This document shows, piece by piece, positions 40,697 to 50,016 of a stretch of 64,000 nt of DNA; positions within the stretch are counted from its first letter, which is position 1, and every line of letters starts with the position of its first letter. The stretch comes from an uncultured Bacteroides sp. (lineage in GTDB: Bacteria; Bacteroidota; Bacteroidia; Bacteroidales; Bacteroidaceae). The notes under the pieces are model-generated. The model was not told where the DNA came from, did no database searches, and was given only the letters and a program-made list of their open reading frames with translations. The stretch spans positions 1,674,001 through 1,738,000 of the forward strand of contig NZ_OY782578.1 in NCBI RefSeq assembly GCF_963677945.1. The letters run 5' to 3'. The position numbers were made by a program, and so were the translations under genes.

Positions 40697-42829
40697 ATGT
40701 ATACTGTAAAAAGAATTAAAGCGGTTTTGCATTTGCCGAATGTTTGCGCTTTATTAACGGCAATAACTGTTAGTCTGTTTATATGCGGGTGCACAGACGA
40801 CGGAATGGTTAGTGAATCACCAATTCCGGAAGAAAATAGTGCTGCCGTTGTTTCTCTTAATATAAAACAGCAGACCTCTGATCTGGTTAGAACCCGCGCC
40901 GTTGACGAGAGTATTATTTCAAATCTATATATATTAGCCTATAATGGCAATGGAAGTTTGATAGGTTACAAGTCTTTGAGTTCATATACACAAGGCCAAT
41001 TAATTCAGATGGATGTTAATAGTGGAACTAATTGTACTATTTATGCAATAGCCAATTTAGGTAGCACTCCCGTTCTGAACGCACAAACGGCTAATACAGA
41101 ACCAGCTCTAAAGGCATTAATGTGTGGTCCCATTACTACATTGGATGGAGTAACAGCGGGTAATCGGTTGGTAATGAGTGGAAGTATACCTGTTATTGAG
41201 TTATTTGGTAAAGGAAGTACAAATTATGTAAATGAACTTGGTACTTTATCCATCTCACGTCTTGTTGCTAAAAATGTTTTTACTGTGACTACTATTCCTG
41301 ATATTACTATAACTGGATACTCTATAAAGAATTTACCTAAGTATGAATATTTAGTCGCACGTCCAAATGCTAACGAATCTTTATCTAAAGATAGTATAGT
41401 GGGAGATGATGCTCAGGTAAGTGAGAGATTTGATGCTCCTATTATACCAACTTCTTCTATTAATAACTTCACTTTTTATATGTTCGAAAATAGGAGAGGA
41501 TACCGTGTAGATGTAAATGGAAGCAAGGGTACACCTTCTGATCAAAAAGAGAAAGGTATGTATGCTCCTAATAATGCTACCTATATGGAAGTTTATGCTA
41601 CAGGAACTCCGACTTCTACTGATGTGAGAGCTAGATTTATTTCTGCCACCTATCGCATTTATCTAGGTGCAGATAATAGCAAGAATTACAATGTTAAGAG
41701 GAACTGCAGCTATAATTATAATGTAAATATTTATGGCGCAACAGATATTGATACGCGTGTTACAAAAGTATCTTCGCCATCGAATTGCTATATTGTACCT
41801 CCTAACAGAGCGGTTATATTCCCAGTATCACGGGCTAATCAAGATGGAAAAAATCGAATAGCAAGCGTTAATAGTGGATGGACTACTGAATTGCTTTGGA
41901 CGGATAGACCAAATCCACTTTCATCTGGTGGAACTGTAAAATCTGTAACTGCTCAATTTACAGATGGCACTATAAAGGTAGAAACCGGTAGTGCTGAAGG
42001 TAATGCTGTAGTAGTTGCTAAGGTAAATGGTGTTATTGTTTGGTCATGGCATATTTGGGTAACTAGTTATGATCCAAATACCGCAAGTAATCAAGTATCT
42101 ATTAATAGCAAAGTATTTATGAATCGAAATTTAGGTGCAATTAATAATACACCTCAGAATGTTGGTTCTATGGGACTTTTATATCAATGGGGGAGAAAAG
42201 ATCCATTCCCTGGCTCTTCAAGTTATTCGGCTGCACTAGAGCCAACTGTCTATGGTCCTAATTCTCCTGTAATTTATAAATTGCCAACTCCTAGTACTAT
42301 AAGTCCTACAAATCCTAATGGTCCACTCAATAATATAGAGAATTGCATACAAAACCCCTCTGCATTTTACTATAAAACAGAGGATACACAAGGAGCGAAT
42401 GAGTATGACTGGTATTCAACTACAGCAACGCATGATGCTTCTTTATGGGGCGGAAATAGTTCAAAATCGGTTTACGATCCTTCTCCTGAAGGATGGCGAG
42501 TACCTAAATCAGGAAGTGGAACATCTTCTCCTTGGTCTGGATTAAATTATACGGGATTAACATTTACTTATGGATATAATTGGTCGTCATCTGTTGGATG
42601 GTATCCAGCTACTGGATATAGAAAATATAGAGATGGAGGACTTATGAAAATTGGTGAATATGGAGCATATTGGTCCGCTACAATATCTCCGACGCAAGGA
42701 AATAAGAGCTATGTATATCTGTTCTATTTTAGAGATGGAAAGGTTGTTGCAGATTATACAGAAGCTAAAAATGAGTTAGAAGACTATTATCGAGCAAGCG
42801 GTTTCCCAATCCGTTGTGTAAAAGAATAG
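40697..42829 (+). CDS. Putative fimbrial tip/adhesin lipoprotein with FISUMP-like C-terminus
   Basis: 710 residues. The signal ends in lipobox FICGC (Cys32). Residues ~45-360 resemble fimbrial accessory or DUF4906-type domains: VVSLNIKQQTSDLVRTR with a candidate Arg cleavage site, ISNLYILAYNGNG, and the mid-protein motifs LGTLSISRLVAKN and FTFYMFENRRG. Residues ~465-710 match the Fib_succ_major (FISUMP) pattern: SKVFMNRNLGAINN, GLLYQWGRKDPFPGS, YDPSPEGWRVP, YWSATISP and GFPIRCVKE. Minor fimbrial tip proteins of this architecture occur beside FimA-type pilins. It is encoded once between the two pilin genes, so a tip or adhesin role is inferred. Confidence 0.78.
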   Translation: MYTVKRIKAVLHLPNVCALLTAITVSLFICGCTDDGMVSESPIPEENSAAVVSLNIKQQTSDLVRTRAVDESIISNLYILAYNGNGSLIGYKSLSSYTQGQLIQMDVNSGTNCTIYAIANLGSTPVLNAQTANTEPALKALMCGPITTLDGVTAGNRLVMSGSIPVIELFGKGSTNYVNELGTLSISRLVAKNVFTVTTIPDITITGYSIKNLPKYEYLVARPNANESLSKDSIVGDDAQVSERFDAPIIPTSSINNFTFYMFENRRGYRVDVNGSKGTPSDQKEKGMYAPNNATYMEVYATGTPTSTDVRARFISATYRIYLGADNSKNYNVKRNCSYNYNVNIYGATDIDTRVTKVSSPSNCYIVPPNRAVIFPVSRANQDGKNRIASVNSGWTTELLWTDRPNPLSSGGTVKSVTAQFTDGTIKVETGSAEGNAVVVAKVNGVIVWSWHIWVTSYDPNTASNQVSINSKVFMNRNLGAINNTPQNVGSMGLLYQWGRKDPFPGSSSYSAALEPTVYGPNSPVIYKLPTPSTISPTNPNGPLNNIENCIQNPSAFYYKTEDTQGANEYDWYSTTATHDASLWGGNSSKSVYDPSPEGWRVPKSGSGTSSPWSGLNYTGLTFTYGYNWSSSVGWYPATGYRKYRDGGLMKIGEYGAYWSATISPTQGNKSYVYLFYFRDGKVVADYTEAKNELEDYYRASGFPIRCVKE

Positions 42830-42862
42830 TCTTGAAAAACTATAAAAAACTAACTAGAAAGA

Positions 42863-43228
42863 ATGAATAGGCATGAAGACAGATGTAAACTATTGGTTAG
42901 GCTCAGAAAATATGGTGAATTTTGGCGTATGGATGCGAGCGATTATCCAAAGTTTATAAATTATATAAAACATTACTTCCGCGAATATGAATGTATTCCG
43001 GAAGTAATGTCTGAAAATATTCTTTATGCTGATTTATCAGAAGATGACTTAAAGGTGATAGGTGCCTATTATGGGATTTATTCTCCTGATGTAGATACAT
43101 TATTATTGGCTGAGGTTTATTCTGGTCCTCTATTTTTACCTATAACCAATCTCTTTACAATTCGTTTATGTGCAAAGACAAGTTCAGAGAGTCTAAAGTT
43201 TGTTTCGACAAGAATGATTTTTAAATAA
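42863..43228 (+). CDS. Hypothetical protein in the fimbrial locus
   Basis: 121 residues, not recognised. It has no signal peptide, so it would be cytoplasmic, which is odd amid surface-protein genes. It contains RLRKYGEFWRMDASDYPKFINYIKHYFREYECIPEVM and is acidic/aromatic in the middle, with a hydrophobic-basic end (FLPITNLFTIRLCAK). It lies 33 bp after the tip gene and 89 bp before the second fimbrillin. It could be a locus-specific regulator or chaperone, but nothing in the sequence shows a DNA-binding motif. Confidence 0.6.
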   Translation: MNRHEDRCKLLVRLRKYGEFWRMDASDYPKFINYIKHYFREYECIPEVMSENILYADLSEDDLKVIGAYYGIYSPDVDTLLLAEVYSGPLFLPITNLFTIRLCAKTSSESLKFVSTRMIFK

Positions 43229-43275
43229 ATAATAATCATCTAACTTTCTGTAAATTATGTTACTATATAATTTAC

Positions 43276-43295
43276 TGTCAATAACTATCTAATTA
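43276..43295 (+). promoter_or_regulatory. Leader motif shared by both fimbrillin genes, copy 2
   Basis: TGTCAATAACTATCTAATTA, 22 bp before the second fimbrillin ATG; one mismatch to the copy at 39459-39478. Confidence 0.6.
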
Positions 43296-43317
43296 TTTTC
43301 TAAAAAATCTAACAATT

Positions 43318-44439
43318 ATGAAGAGGAAAAGTCTATTTCTTGCAGCGTTAGGTATTCTTTTATTGAATTCCTGCGACAAAGATTTGGTAGTTCAGGATTC
43401 AGTTCCGGCTACATTGAAGCTTACCATTACAGGTACAGATGTAGATACGCGCTCTACAGTTACTCCTTTACCTACTCAAATAGAGGAAAATACTGTTAAG
43501 AGAGTGACAATAGGGATGTTTAAACCGAATGGCGGAGGAGCTACTGATGTTATTAAAGAGTTTCTGCCTGGAGATTTGACAGTAATTAATTCAAATACGT
43601 ATCAAACCTCTGTACAAGGTTCTATTATTGGTACAGAAAGTGGTGACCGTGACGTTATTGTAGTTGTGAATGCTCCGGCAAATCATTTCGCTGGTGCAAC
43701 AACTAAAACTGCATTTATTACCAAAGCTTTAACTCTTACACAGGAAAGAAATAACCTTCCAATGTCTGGAGTATGTACAGCTACGTTAACAGCCAATCAG
43801 ATTGTGGGGCCTGTTACTGCTCAGGTTTCCAGAATGGTAGCTCGTGTTGATCTTGTGAAACTAAGTTCAGCTTTTGATCCTGCTGGACAATATGCGTTTG
43901 CATCTTTTAAAGCTGATGAAGTTTTTATGTATAATGCCATGACTACTTCTTCAACAGATTGTTTAAATACTCAGTTCCCTGGTCATGGATGGTTGGAAGC
44001 ACCGACGCCTTCTCTTTATCTCACCAATCTGCGTGATGGTATTGACCAAACATTTGCCGGTAATACTGATTATACTACCAGGCATTATTTCTACACGTTT
44101 GCAAATCTATTTACTACTAATCTTCTTCTTCCAAATAATCTGGATGGTCCATTTACAATGGCAACCAGACTTGTGATTGGTGGAGTGTTTAAGGCAAATG
44201 CATCAGATCCTGGAGATCGAGTTTATTATCCTATAATAATAAATAGATTATTACCACCTGCAGTACCGGCAGATCCACTTGGTATTGGAGTGAAACGTAA
44301 TACAATTTATCAGATTACAGCAGTGATAAAGAATAAGGGAGGAGTAACTCCAATAACTATTATTGATCCTGCTACGCTTGGTGTTAAAGTTGAAGTGCTT
44401 AATTGGGAAGCTACTATACCACAGAATGCAGAATTCTAA
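43318..44439 (+). CDS. Fimbrillin-like lipoprotein 2 (paralogue)
   Basis: 373 residues. The lipobox is LNSC (Cys19). The mature start PATLKLTITGTDVDTR ends at Arg45, at the same candidate Arg-protease cleavage point as in fimbrillin 1. The shared motifs GQYafASFKADEVFMYNAM, ATRLVIGGVF, YYPIIINR and RNTIYQITAVIKNKG show a tandem paralogue from locus duplication. It may be an alternative pilin or a second pilus subunit. It has the same leader motif as fimbrillin 1 and is followed by a hairpin at 44475-44520. Confidence 0.88.
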   Translation: MKRKSLFLAALGILLLNSCDKDLVVQDSVPATLKLTITGTDVDTRSTVTPLPTQIEENTVKRVTIGMFKPNGGGATDVIKEFLPGDLTVINSNTYQTSVQGSIIGTESGDRDVIVVVNAPANHFAGATTKTAFITKALTLTQERNNLPMSGVCTATLTANQIVGPVTAQVSRMVARVDLVKLSSAFDPAGQYAFASFKADEVFMYNAMTTSSTDCLNTQFPGHGWLEAPTPSLYLTNLRDGIDQTFAGNTDYTTRHYFYTFANLFTTNLLLPNNLDGPFTMATRLVIGGVFKANASDPGDRVYYPIIINRLLPPAVPADPLGIGVKRNTIYQITAVIKNKGGVTPITIIDPATLGVKVEVLNWEATIPQNAEF

Positions 44440-44474
44440 TTATAGAGCCAGACAGTATAGTGCATAATGATTAT

Positions 44475-44520
44475 AAAGGTGGACTTTTTGTAGTTTATAT
44501 ATTACAAGAAATCCACCTTT
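44475..44520 (+). terminator. Terminator after fimbrillin 2
   Basis: Eighteen-bp arms starting AAAGGTGGACTTTTT with one C-A mismatch and one T-G wobble on the plus strand, 35 bp past the stop. The T-run is weak. Confidence 0.7.
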
Positions 44521-44566
44521 TACTATTTCATTAATCTTTAAGGTGAAAGAGTTTATCTATCAATCA

Positions 44567-44779
44567 TTAAAATTCATGTTTAGAGCTAATAGTATCGCTC
44601 CAATTGTTTATTGCAACATTAACATTCGTTTTTGTAGAATCTGTTTTTGTTGTGTCTGCATAACTTTCAACTGATTTTGTGCTGATAGTTTCCTCGTTCA
44701 TTAAGTCGTTGTTTGATTCTGTACAGCTCAATACTGAGCATCCAATAAAAATTGTGCTAATCAATAGTAGTTTTCTCAT
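44567..44779 (-). CDS. Small putative lipoprotein
   Basis: 70 residues. A clear signal with lipobox SVLSC (Cys19) is followed by a short, low-complexity Asp/Thr/Ser/Lys-rich mature segment (DTTKTDSTKTNVNV). Not recognised. A -7 element TACATTTG at 44804-44811 supports expression. It is encoded on the strand opposite the fimbrial genes, just beyond the second fimbrillin terminator. Too short to assign a family, but the lipobox argues it is real. Confidence 0.6.
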   Translation of the reverse strand: MRKLLLISTIFIGCSVLSCTESNNDLMNEETISTKSVESYADTTKTDSTKTNVNVAINNWSDTISSKHEF

Positions 44780-44803
44780 TTAATATAGTCTTAAAAATTT
44801 GCG

Positions 44804-44811
44804 CAAATGTA
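44804..44811 (-). promoter_or_regulatory. -7 promoter element for the small lipoprotein (TACATTTG)
   Basis: Minus-strand TACATTTG, 24 bp upstream of the ATG at 44779. Confidence 0.45.
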
Positions 44812-44930
44812 ATAGATTAGAATTTGTAAGATGTTAAATTTAAGAGTTTTACGTTTGCTTTAAACGAATTTTAAGATATTGCTAGTTGCTATTATTTGTT
44901 TTTGTAAATGTGCATTGATAAGTAATTGTT

Positions 44931-44962
44931 AAGTCTGCCTGTTTAATTATAGGCGGACTTTT
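44931..44962 (+). terminator. Orphan plus-strand terminator-like hairpin
   Basis: AAGTCTGCCT / AGGCGGACTT with one T-G wobble on the plus strand, 10-nt loop, followed by TTAG. No plus-strand gene lies between it and the fimbrillin 2 terminator. Confidence 0.55.
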
Positions 44963-44996
44963 AGCTTATATGCATTATTCTGTTAGTTTTCTATAT

Positions 44997-45004
44997 TATT
45001 TTTG
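44997..45004 (+). promoter_or_regulatory. -7 promoter element for the S37 peptidase (TATTTTTG)
   Basis: TATTTTTG, 62 bp upstream of the ATG at 45067. Confidence 0.35.
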
Positions 45005-45066
45005 TATGGTTTTAGTATATAAAGCATTAACATTGTACCTAGAATTGATAAATTGTAAAATAGCAA

Positions 45067-46362
45067 ATGAAAAAACAAAATTTCCGTTTCATACTGTTCC
45101 TGTTTCTCTTGTTTTCACCATTATTATTGAATGCAGCTCAGGAAGGTCTGAAGAATAAGTTAGAGACATTGGCCGGAGTTAGTGAAGTAAGCGACTTGAA
45201 AAGTTCTTGCTACAATGAAAAATACGTTATGATGTTTGAACATCCGCTCGATTATAAAAATTCTCAGGCTGGGAAATTTAATCAGCGGGTAATTATTTGT
45301 CACGCAGGCTTTGATCGTCCTACAGTAATGGTGACCGAAGGCTATTGGGCCGATTATGCAATGCGGGAAAACTATGTAGAAGAACTATCTAAACTGTTAA
45401 ATACAAATGTGGTATTTGTTGAATACCGATATTTTGGGAAGTCTATGCCTAATCCTTGTAACTGGAATTATCTCACTGTAGAAAATTCACTTAATGACCT
45501 TCATCAGGTGCGAACAGCATTGAAAGATATTTATCCTGGAAAGTGGATAGCAACGGGCATAAGTAAAGGTGGACAAACTACACTTTTTTACCGGACTTAT
45601 TTCCCGAATGATGTTGATATTTCAGTACCGTATGTTGCTCCTTTAAATCGTTCTGTGGAAGATGGACGTCATCAGCCATTTATAGAAAAGACGGTTTCAA
45701 CAGCCCAGAATCGTCAGAAAGTAAAAGACTTTCAGTTAGAACTCCTTAAGCGTAAATCACTGCTGATACCATTATTCCATAAACATTGTCAGGAGAAAAA
45801 ATATGAATTCAGAGACTCTGAAGAGAATATATATGATTATTGTGTTATGGAATATGCTTTTGGATTCTGGCAATGGGGAACCTCTTTAGATAAGATTCCA
45901 GCTCTCAATGCAAAAAAAGAAGAGATCTTTAATCATTTTATAACAATGATTGAACCTGATTATTTTTCAAAACAGACTCCTTATACTTCTTTTAATGTGC
46001 AAGCTGCAAGGGAATTGGGTTATTATGGTTATGATATAAAGCCTTTCCGTAAGTATATGTCTTTAAAAAGTTCAAAAGATTATCTTCGTCGTCTTATGTT
46101 ACCTGATGAATTAAGAAATATTCATTTTGATAAAGCATTATATAGAAATGTTATGAAGTTCCTGAAAAAGAACGATCCCAAAATGCTCTTTATCTATGGA
46201 GGAATTGATCCGTGGAGTGCTTCCGGATGCACATGGATTAAAGATAAGAAAAATATCAAAGTGTATGTTCAGCCTGATGGTAGTCATCGAACTCGTATAT
46301 CTACCATGCAGCCAGGTGTACAAAAAGAAATTATTGATAGATTGAAGCTCTGGTTAAGGTAA
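45067..46362 (+). CDS. Secreted S37-family tripeptidyl aminopeptidase-like peptidase
   Basis: 431 residues. The signal peptide ends LLLNAAQ (~24). The S37 (PS-10) family serine hydrolase nucleophile is Ser166 in TGISKGGQT; the candidate Asp is 381 (YGGIDPWSA) and the His 407 (DGSHRTR). NVVFVEYRYFGKSMP and WNYLTVENSLNDLHQVR are family landmarks. S37 enzymes release tripeptides from peptide N-termini. The gene stands alone between the fimbrial region and the pectate lyase, with its own terminator. Confidence 0.9.
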   Translation: MKKQNFRFILFLFLLFSPLLLNAAQEGLKNKLETLAGVSEVSDLKSSCYNEKYVMMFEHPLDYKNSQAGKFNQRVIICHAGFDRPTVMVTEGYWADYAMRENYVEELSKLLNTNVVFVEYRYFGKSMPNPCNWNYLTVENSLNDLHQVRTALKDIYPGKWIATGISKGGQTTLFYRTYFPNDVDISVPYVAPLNRSVEDGRHQPFIEKTVSTAQNRQKVKDFQLELLKRKSLLIPLFHKHCQEKKYEFRDSEENIYDYCVMEYAFGFWQWGTSLDKIPALNAKKEEIFNHFITMIEPDYFSKQTPYTSFNVQAARELGYYGYDIKPFRKYMSLKSSKDYLRRLMLPDELRNIHFDKALYRNVMKFLKKNDPKMLFIYGGIDPWSASGCTWIKDKKNIKVYVQPDGSHRTRISTMQPGVQKEIIDRLKLWLR

Positions 46363-46382
46363 ATATTGTTTGTAATATATGT

Positions 46383-46428
46383 ATATCCCAATAAGTAATT
46401 GTAATAATTCTTATTGGGATATTTTTTG
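46383..46428 (+). terminator. Terminator of the S37 peptidase gene
   Basis: Perfect 13-bp arms ATATCCCAATAAG / CTTATTGGGATAT followed by TTTTTT, 20 bp past the stop. Confidence 0.9.
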
Positions 46429-46640
46429 TATACTTTAATTAAAGTCAAAAAAAGAAGTATAAAAATCAAAAATGTAAATTTAACTAATTTATAAATGTTC
46501 AATTTTGTGTTTATTATATTATGACATATATTCCTCTAAAAGATCTTTAGAATATTTGTTGTAAGTAAACTGTTAACCAATACATTACATTATGATATAT
46601 CTATTTCGTAAAGTAATGTTGCTTAAATTTAAATACACTA

Positions 46641-49600
46641 ATGAAAAAAGAAAAATTATTGGGCATTATTTTGTTGTTTTTTGTTTGTATACTATTGCAA
46701 ATCAATGCACAAAGTCTAAAACGTTCTGCTTCTGCAAATCAGTTAGTATCAAAAGATACGTTGTTTTATGTTGATTTTAAATCTAAACCAGATGCCTTTA
46801 CTACTGGTGACATTTTTACAGCTTCTACTTCTAATGCCAACAAAGAAAAGAGTATTAATTCTGTTGTATTTGGTGCCGGGCCTAATGGACAACGCATTAA
46901 TTTAAATGCTTCACAATCTGCAAATCAATATGGCAGTACATCTACAACCTATGTGTCTGCTTCTGCGTCTGACGATGGAGCAAATGCCGGAGCATTCAGT
47001 TTTTTAAAATCTGGTACAGGTGCTGGTGGAGGGTACATAATCTTACCAGAAGTTCAGGGACCTGCTGATATTACAATATGGAGTTGTGGAGCTAATACAA
47101 ATACTACACAGAAGTATATTGTTTCTTTTAGTATAGATGGAGGTAGTACATGGGATGCTCAGGATACTTGCATGATTACTACTAATAAACTTATCTATAA
47201 GAATATATATTCTTATTCCGGTTCTGGTAATTTAAAAGTAAAAATTACCAATGCTACAGCAAGCAGTTCTAATTGCAATTTATACATTTATGATGTTTTG
47301 ATAACAAAACGTTCTTTAATCTCTAGAGTATCGGGTGCGGAAACAGAAAATCAAACCATAACTCCCGGTCTGCCTCTTTCAAATATTGTTTATTCCTGGG
47401 GAAGCATTGCAACTTCTGCATCTGTTTCGTGGACTGGAACCGCTAATTCGACTACTCCTCCAAGTGGAATTACAGTTTTGACCGATAATGCAGCAAAAAC
47501 TTTAACCATATCCGGTACACCTACCCAGGTTGGAACATACGGACTTAGTATTTTTTCTACTGATGGAACTATTACATCAGATACATTGACTGCTAAGATA
47601 AATGTTGTATCCAATCCTATTCCTGTAATAAACTTAACTTCAGAATCAACAACTCAGCAGCAAACATTAATAACCGGAAGTTCAATAAATAACGTTGTTT
47701 ATAAATGGGGTGGTTCTGCAACTACAGCAAATGTCAATTGGGCTGGAACTTCAAGTTCCACAACACCTCCCGATGGTATTTCTGTGGTGAAAGATAATTC
47801 TCTTTCCACCTTAACAATTTCCGGTACTCCTACAACTGCCGGAGAATATAATTGGAGCGTAACTTCTACAGATGGAAGCCAATTAGCTTCACCGCTAATT
47901 GGGTCATTAGTAGTAATGGCGCCTCCGTCTCTTTCTTTGACTTCTTCAGAAAAGACGTCTTCTCAAACAGTAACTTTCAGCCAACCTATAGAAAATATAG
48001 TTTATAAGTGGAGTGGCTCTGCTACTACTGCGGCTGTTACCTGGAGCGGAACGAACAATGCAGGAGTTGCTCCTGCAGGGATTAAAGTAACATTGGATAA
48101 TTCGGCTCAGACGCTAACAATATCAGGATCTCCTATGAACATGGGGAATTATAGCTTCAATGTAACTTCAACTTATGGAGCCGTAGCATCAAATACTATG
48201 GCTGGTAGTATTGTAGTTAATTCCGTTTCAAATATGCTTTCGGCATTTCCTGGTGCTGTTGGTTTCGGAGCTCATGCAACCGGAGGGCGGAGAGGTACTG
48301 TTTATCATGTTACAAATCTAAATGATAGCGGTGAAGGATCTCTTCGCGATGCAGTAAGTGTCTCTAACCGGATTGTTATATTTGATGTAAGCGGATATAT
48401 TAATTTGAAGACGGCTATTTCTGCAAAAAGTAACCTTACGATTGCTGGTCAAACAGCTCCGGGTGAGGGTATAGGAATTAGAGGAGGAGAACTTTCTTTT
48501 GCAAAATCTTCTAATATAATATGTCGCCATGTACGTGTTCGTCCGGGTAGTGAAACTGCAAGCGACGAAGATGATGCTTTAAGTCTTTATCTTGCAAATA
48601 ATACTATTTTTGACCACTGTTCTTTTGAATATGCTCCATGGAATAATATAGATGGAGTAAGCGATAATACAGCTGTAATGCCAGTGACAAATATTACTTT
48701 CCAGAATTGTATTATAGCCAATCCTACAGGACAACAGTTTGGAGCTCATTGTGAATCTGTAAGTAGTCAGTGGACTCTTTATAAAAACATATTTGCCAAC
48801 TCTCACAATCGTAACTCTTTGTCTAAGATTAATGATATTTATGCAAACAATGTTCTTTATAATTGTTCTGCAGGATATACCACTCACTCGGGAACTTCAT
48901 TCAAGCATGATATTGTAGGTAATTATTTTGTTTTTGGACCAGCATCAACAGGTACAGATAATAGCTGGTTCCAGATTGATAAGAATCAAAGTATATATTG
49001 TTCCGGCAATATGAAGGATAAAAATCTAGATGGTATTTTGAATGGGGAAACAACTACTCCTTATTGGTACCAGGGAGAAGGGACTGTATTAACTTTACCT
49101 TGGACTGATGTTACAAATTCGATACCGGTTTATAGTGCTGCAACTGCATTTCGTATTAATGCATCAATGGCTGGTACTCTTCCGTATGATCAGACTGATT
49201 CTTTGATTATCAATCAGGTTAGAACCATTGGGCAAGGTACTGTTGGATGGACTCAAGGTACAGCCGGTCCAAGTTCTGCATTGTATACAAGTCAGACTCA
49301 AAGTGGATTAGAGAATAATGGTTATGGTATTATCAGAAGTGGAAACAAAGAGCAGGATACAGATAATGATGGCATGCCGGATTATTGGGAAAAAGCAAAC
49401 GGATTAAATATAAATGCAGATGATGCAATGCAGCTGGCTTCTGACGGATATACATTGATAGAACATTATATTAACTGGTTGGCCGAATTGCATACTGTAG
49501 CTAATTGCAATTCTTCACAGGATATTGATCTTATTAAATTCTTTGGAGGATTTAGTAATGTATCTCCAACGTTTACAATCAGCGAATGTACCAATGGTTC

Positions 49601-50006
49601 GGCTTCTGTTTTAGAAGATGGGCATACTGTTCGCTTCAATCCAACTTCTGATTTTGTAGGCTTGGCTAATATAAAGTTTACTGTATCAGGGAATGATGAA
49701 ACTTCATATTCGACTGCCATATCTGTACTTGTTACTTCAAACGGAGCTACAGCTATAAATACAAACGTATCAAGTAAGATTAATATTTATCCCAATCCAA
49801 CAACAAATGTTTTGGTACTTAATAATGCAAATGCAACTACCTTTGAAATATATAATATGCAGGGAGGAATGTTACTAAAAGGAGAGATGGCTCACTCTGG
49901 CGTAACTCAACAGATTAACGTTGCATCATTGCCTGATGGAATTTATATACTTAAAGTTCTTTGTGATGAAACATTTCAGAACTTTCGTTTTGTAAAGAAA
50001 TCATAG
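46641..50006 (+). CDS. Pectate-lyase-like protein with Ig-like repeats and T9SS sorting tail
   Basis: 1121 residues. The signal peptide ends QINAQ (~24). A lectin-like N-terminal region (~40-225) precedes three ~95-residue Ig-like repeats (~230-525), each with YxWGGSATTAxVxWxGT and DNxxxTLTISGTP. The parallel beta-helix lyase region (~530-890) has AFPGAVGFGAHATGGRRGTVYHVTNLNDSGEGSLRDAV, SNLTIAGQTAPGEGIGIRGGE and CRHVRVRPGSE, as in PL1-like pectate lyases. A calcium-type DTDNDGMPDYWEKANGL loop follows (~910-930). The last ~75 residues match the type A Por secretion tail (INIYPNPTTN, GIYILKV, FRFVKKS). Pectin or pectate degradation is inferred. Monocistronic; terminator at 50017-50066. Confidence 0.88.
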   Translation: MKKEKLLGIILLFFVCILLQINAQSLKRSASANQLVSKDTLFYVDFKSKPDAFTTGDIFTASTSNANKEKSINSVVFGAGPNGQRINLNASQSANQYGSTSTTYVSASASDDGANAGAFSFLKSGTGAGGGYIILPEVQGPADITIWSCGANTNTTQKYIVSFSIDGGSTWDAQDTCMITTNKLIYKNIYSYSGSGNLKVKITNATASSSNCNLYIYDVLITKRSLISRVSGAETENQTITPGLPLSNIVYSWGSIATSASVSWTGTANSTTPPSGITVLTDNAAKTLTISGTPTQVGTYGLSIFSTDGTITSDTLTAKINVVSNPIPVINLTSESTTQQQTLITGSSINNVVYKWGGSATTANVNWAGTSSSTTPPDGISVVKDNSLSTLTISGTPTTAGEYNWSVTSTDGSQLASPLIGSLVVMAPPSLSLTSSEKTSSQTVTFSQPIENIVYKWSGSATTAAVTWSGTNNAGVAPAGIKVTLDNSAQTLTISGSPMNMGNYSFNVTSTYGAVASNTMAGSIVVNSVSNMLSAFPGAVGFGAHATGGRRGTVYHVTNLNDSGEGSLRDAVSVSNRIVIFDVSGYINLKTAISAKSNLTIAGQTAPGEGIGIRGGELSFAKSSNIICRHVRVRPGSETASDEDDALSLYLANNTIFDHCSFEYAPWNNIDGVSDNTAVMPVTNITFQNCIIANPTGQQFGAHCESVSSQWTLYKNIFANSHNRNSLSKINDIYANNVLYNCSAGYTTHSGTSFKHDIVGNYFVFGPASTGTDNSWFQIDKNQSIYCSGNMKDKNLDGILNGETTTPYWYQGEGTVLTLPWTDVTNSIPVYSAATAFRINASMAGTLPYDQTDSLIINQVRTIGQGTVGWTQGTAGPSSALYTSQTQSGLENNGYGIIRSGNKEQDTDNDGMPDYWEKANGLNINADDAMQLASDGYTLIEHYINWLAELHTVANCNSSQDIDLIKFFGGFSNVSPTFTISECTNGSASVLEDGHTVRFNPTSDFVGLANIKFTVSGNDETSYSTAISVLVTSNGATAINTNVSSKINIYPNPTTNVLVLNNANATTFEIYNMQGGMLLKGEMAHSGVTQQINVASLPDGIYILKVLCDETFQNFRFVKKS

Positions 50007-50016
50007 AATGTTAAAT

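Noticed and set aside
43985-44176. 63-codon frame inside fimbrillin 2
   Set aside because: Shadow of the pilin gene in another frame with no promoter or signal.
47330-48230. DNA-level direct repeats
   Set aside because: They encode the three ~95-residue Ig-like repeats of the pectate-lyase-like protein and are explained as protein-domain repeats.
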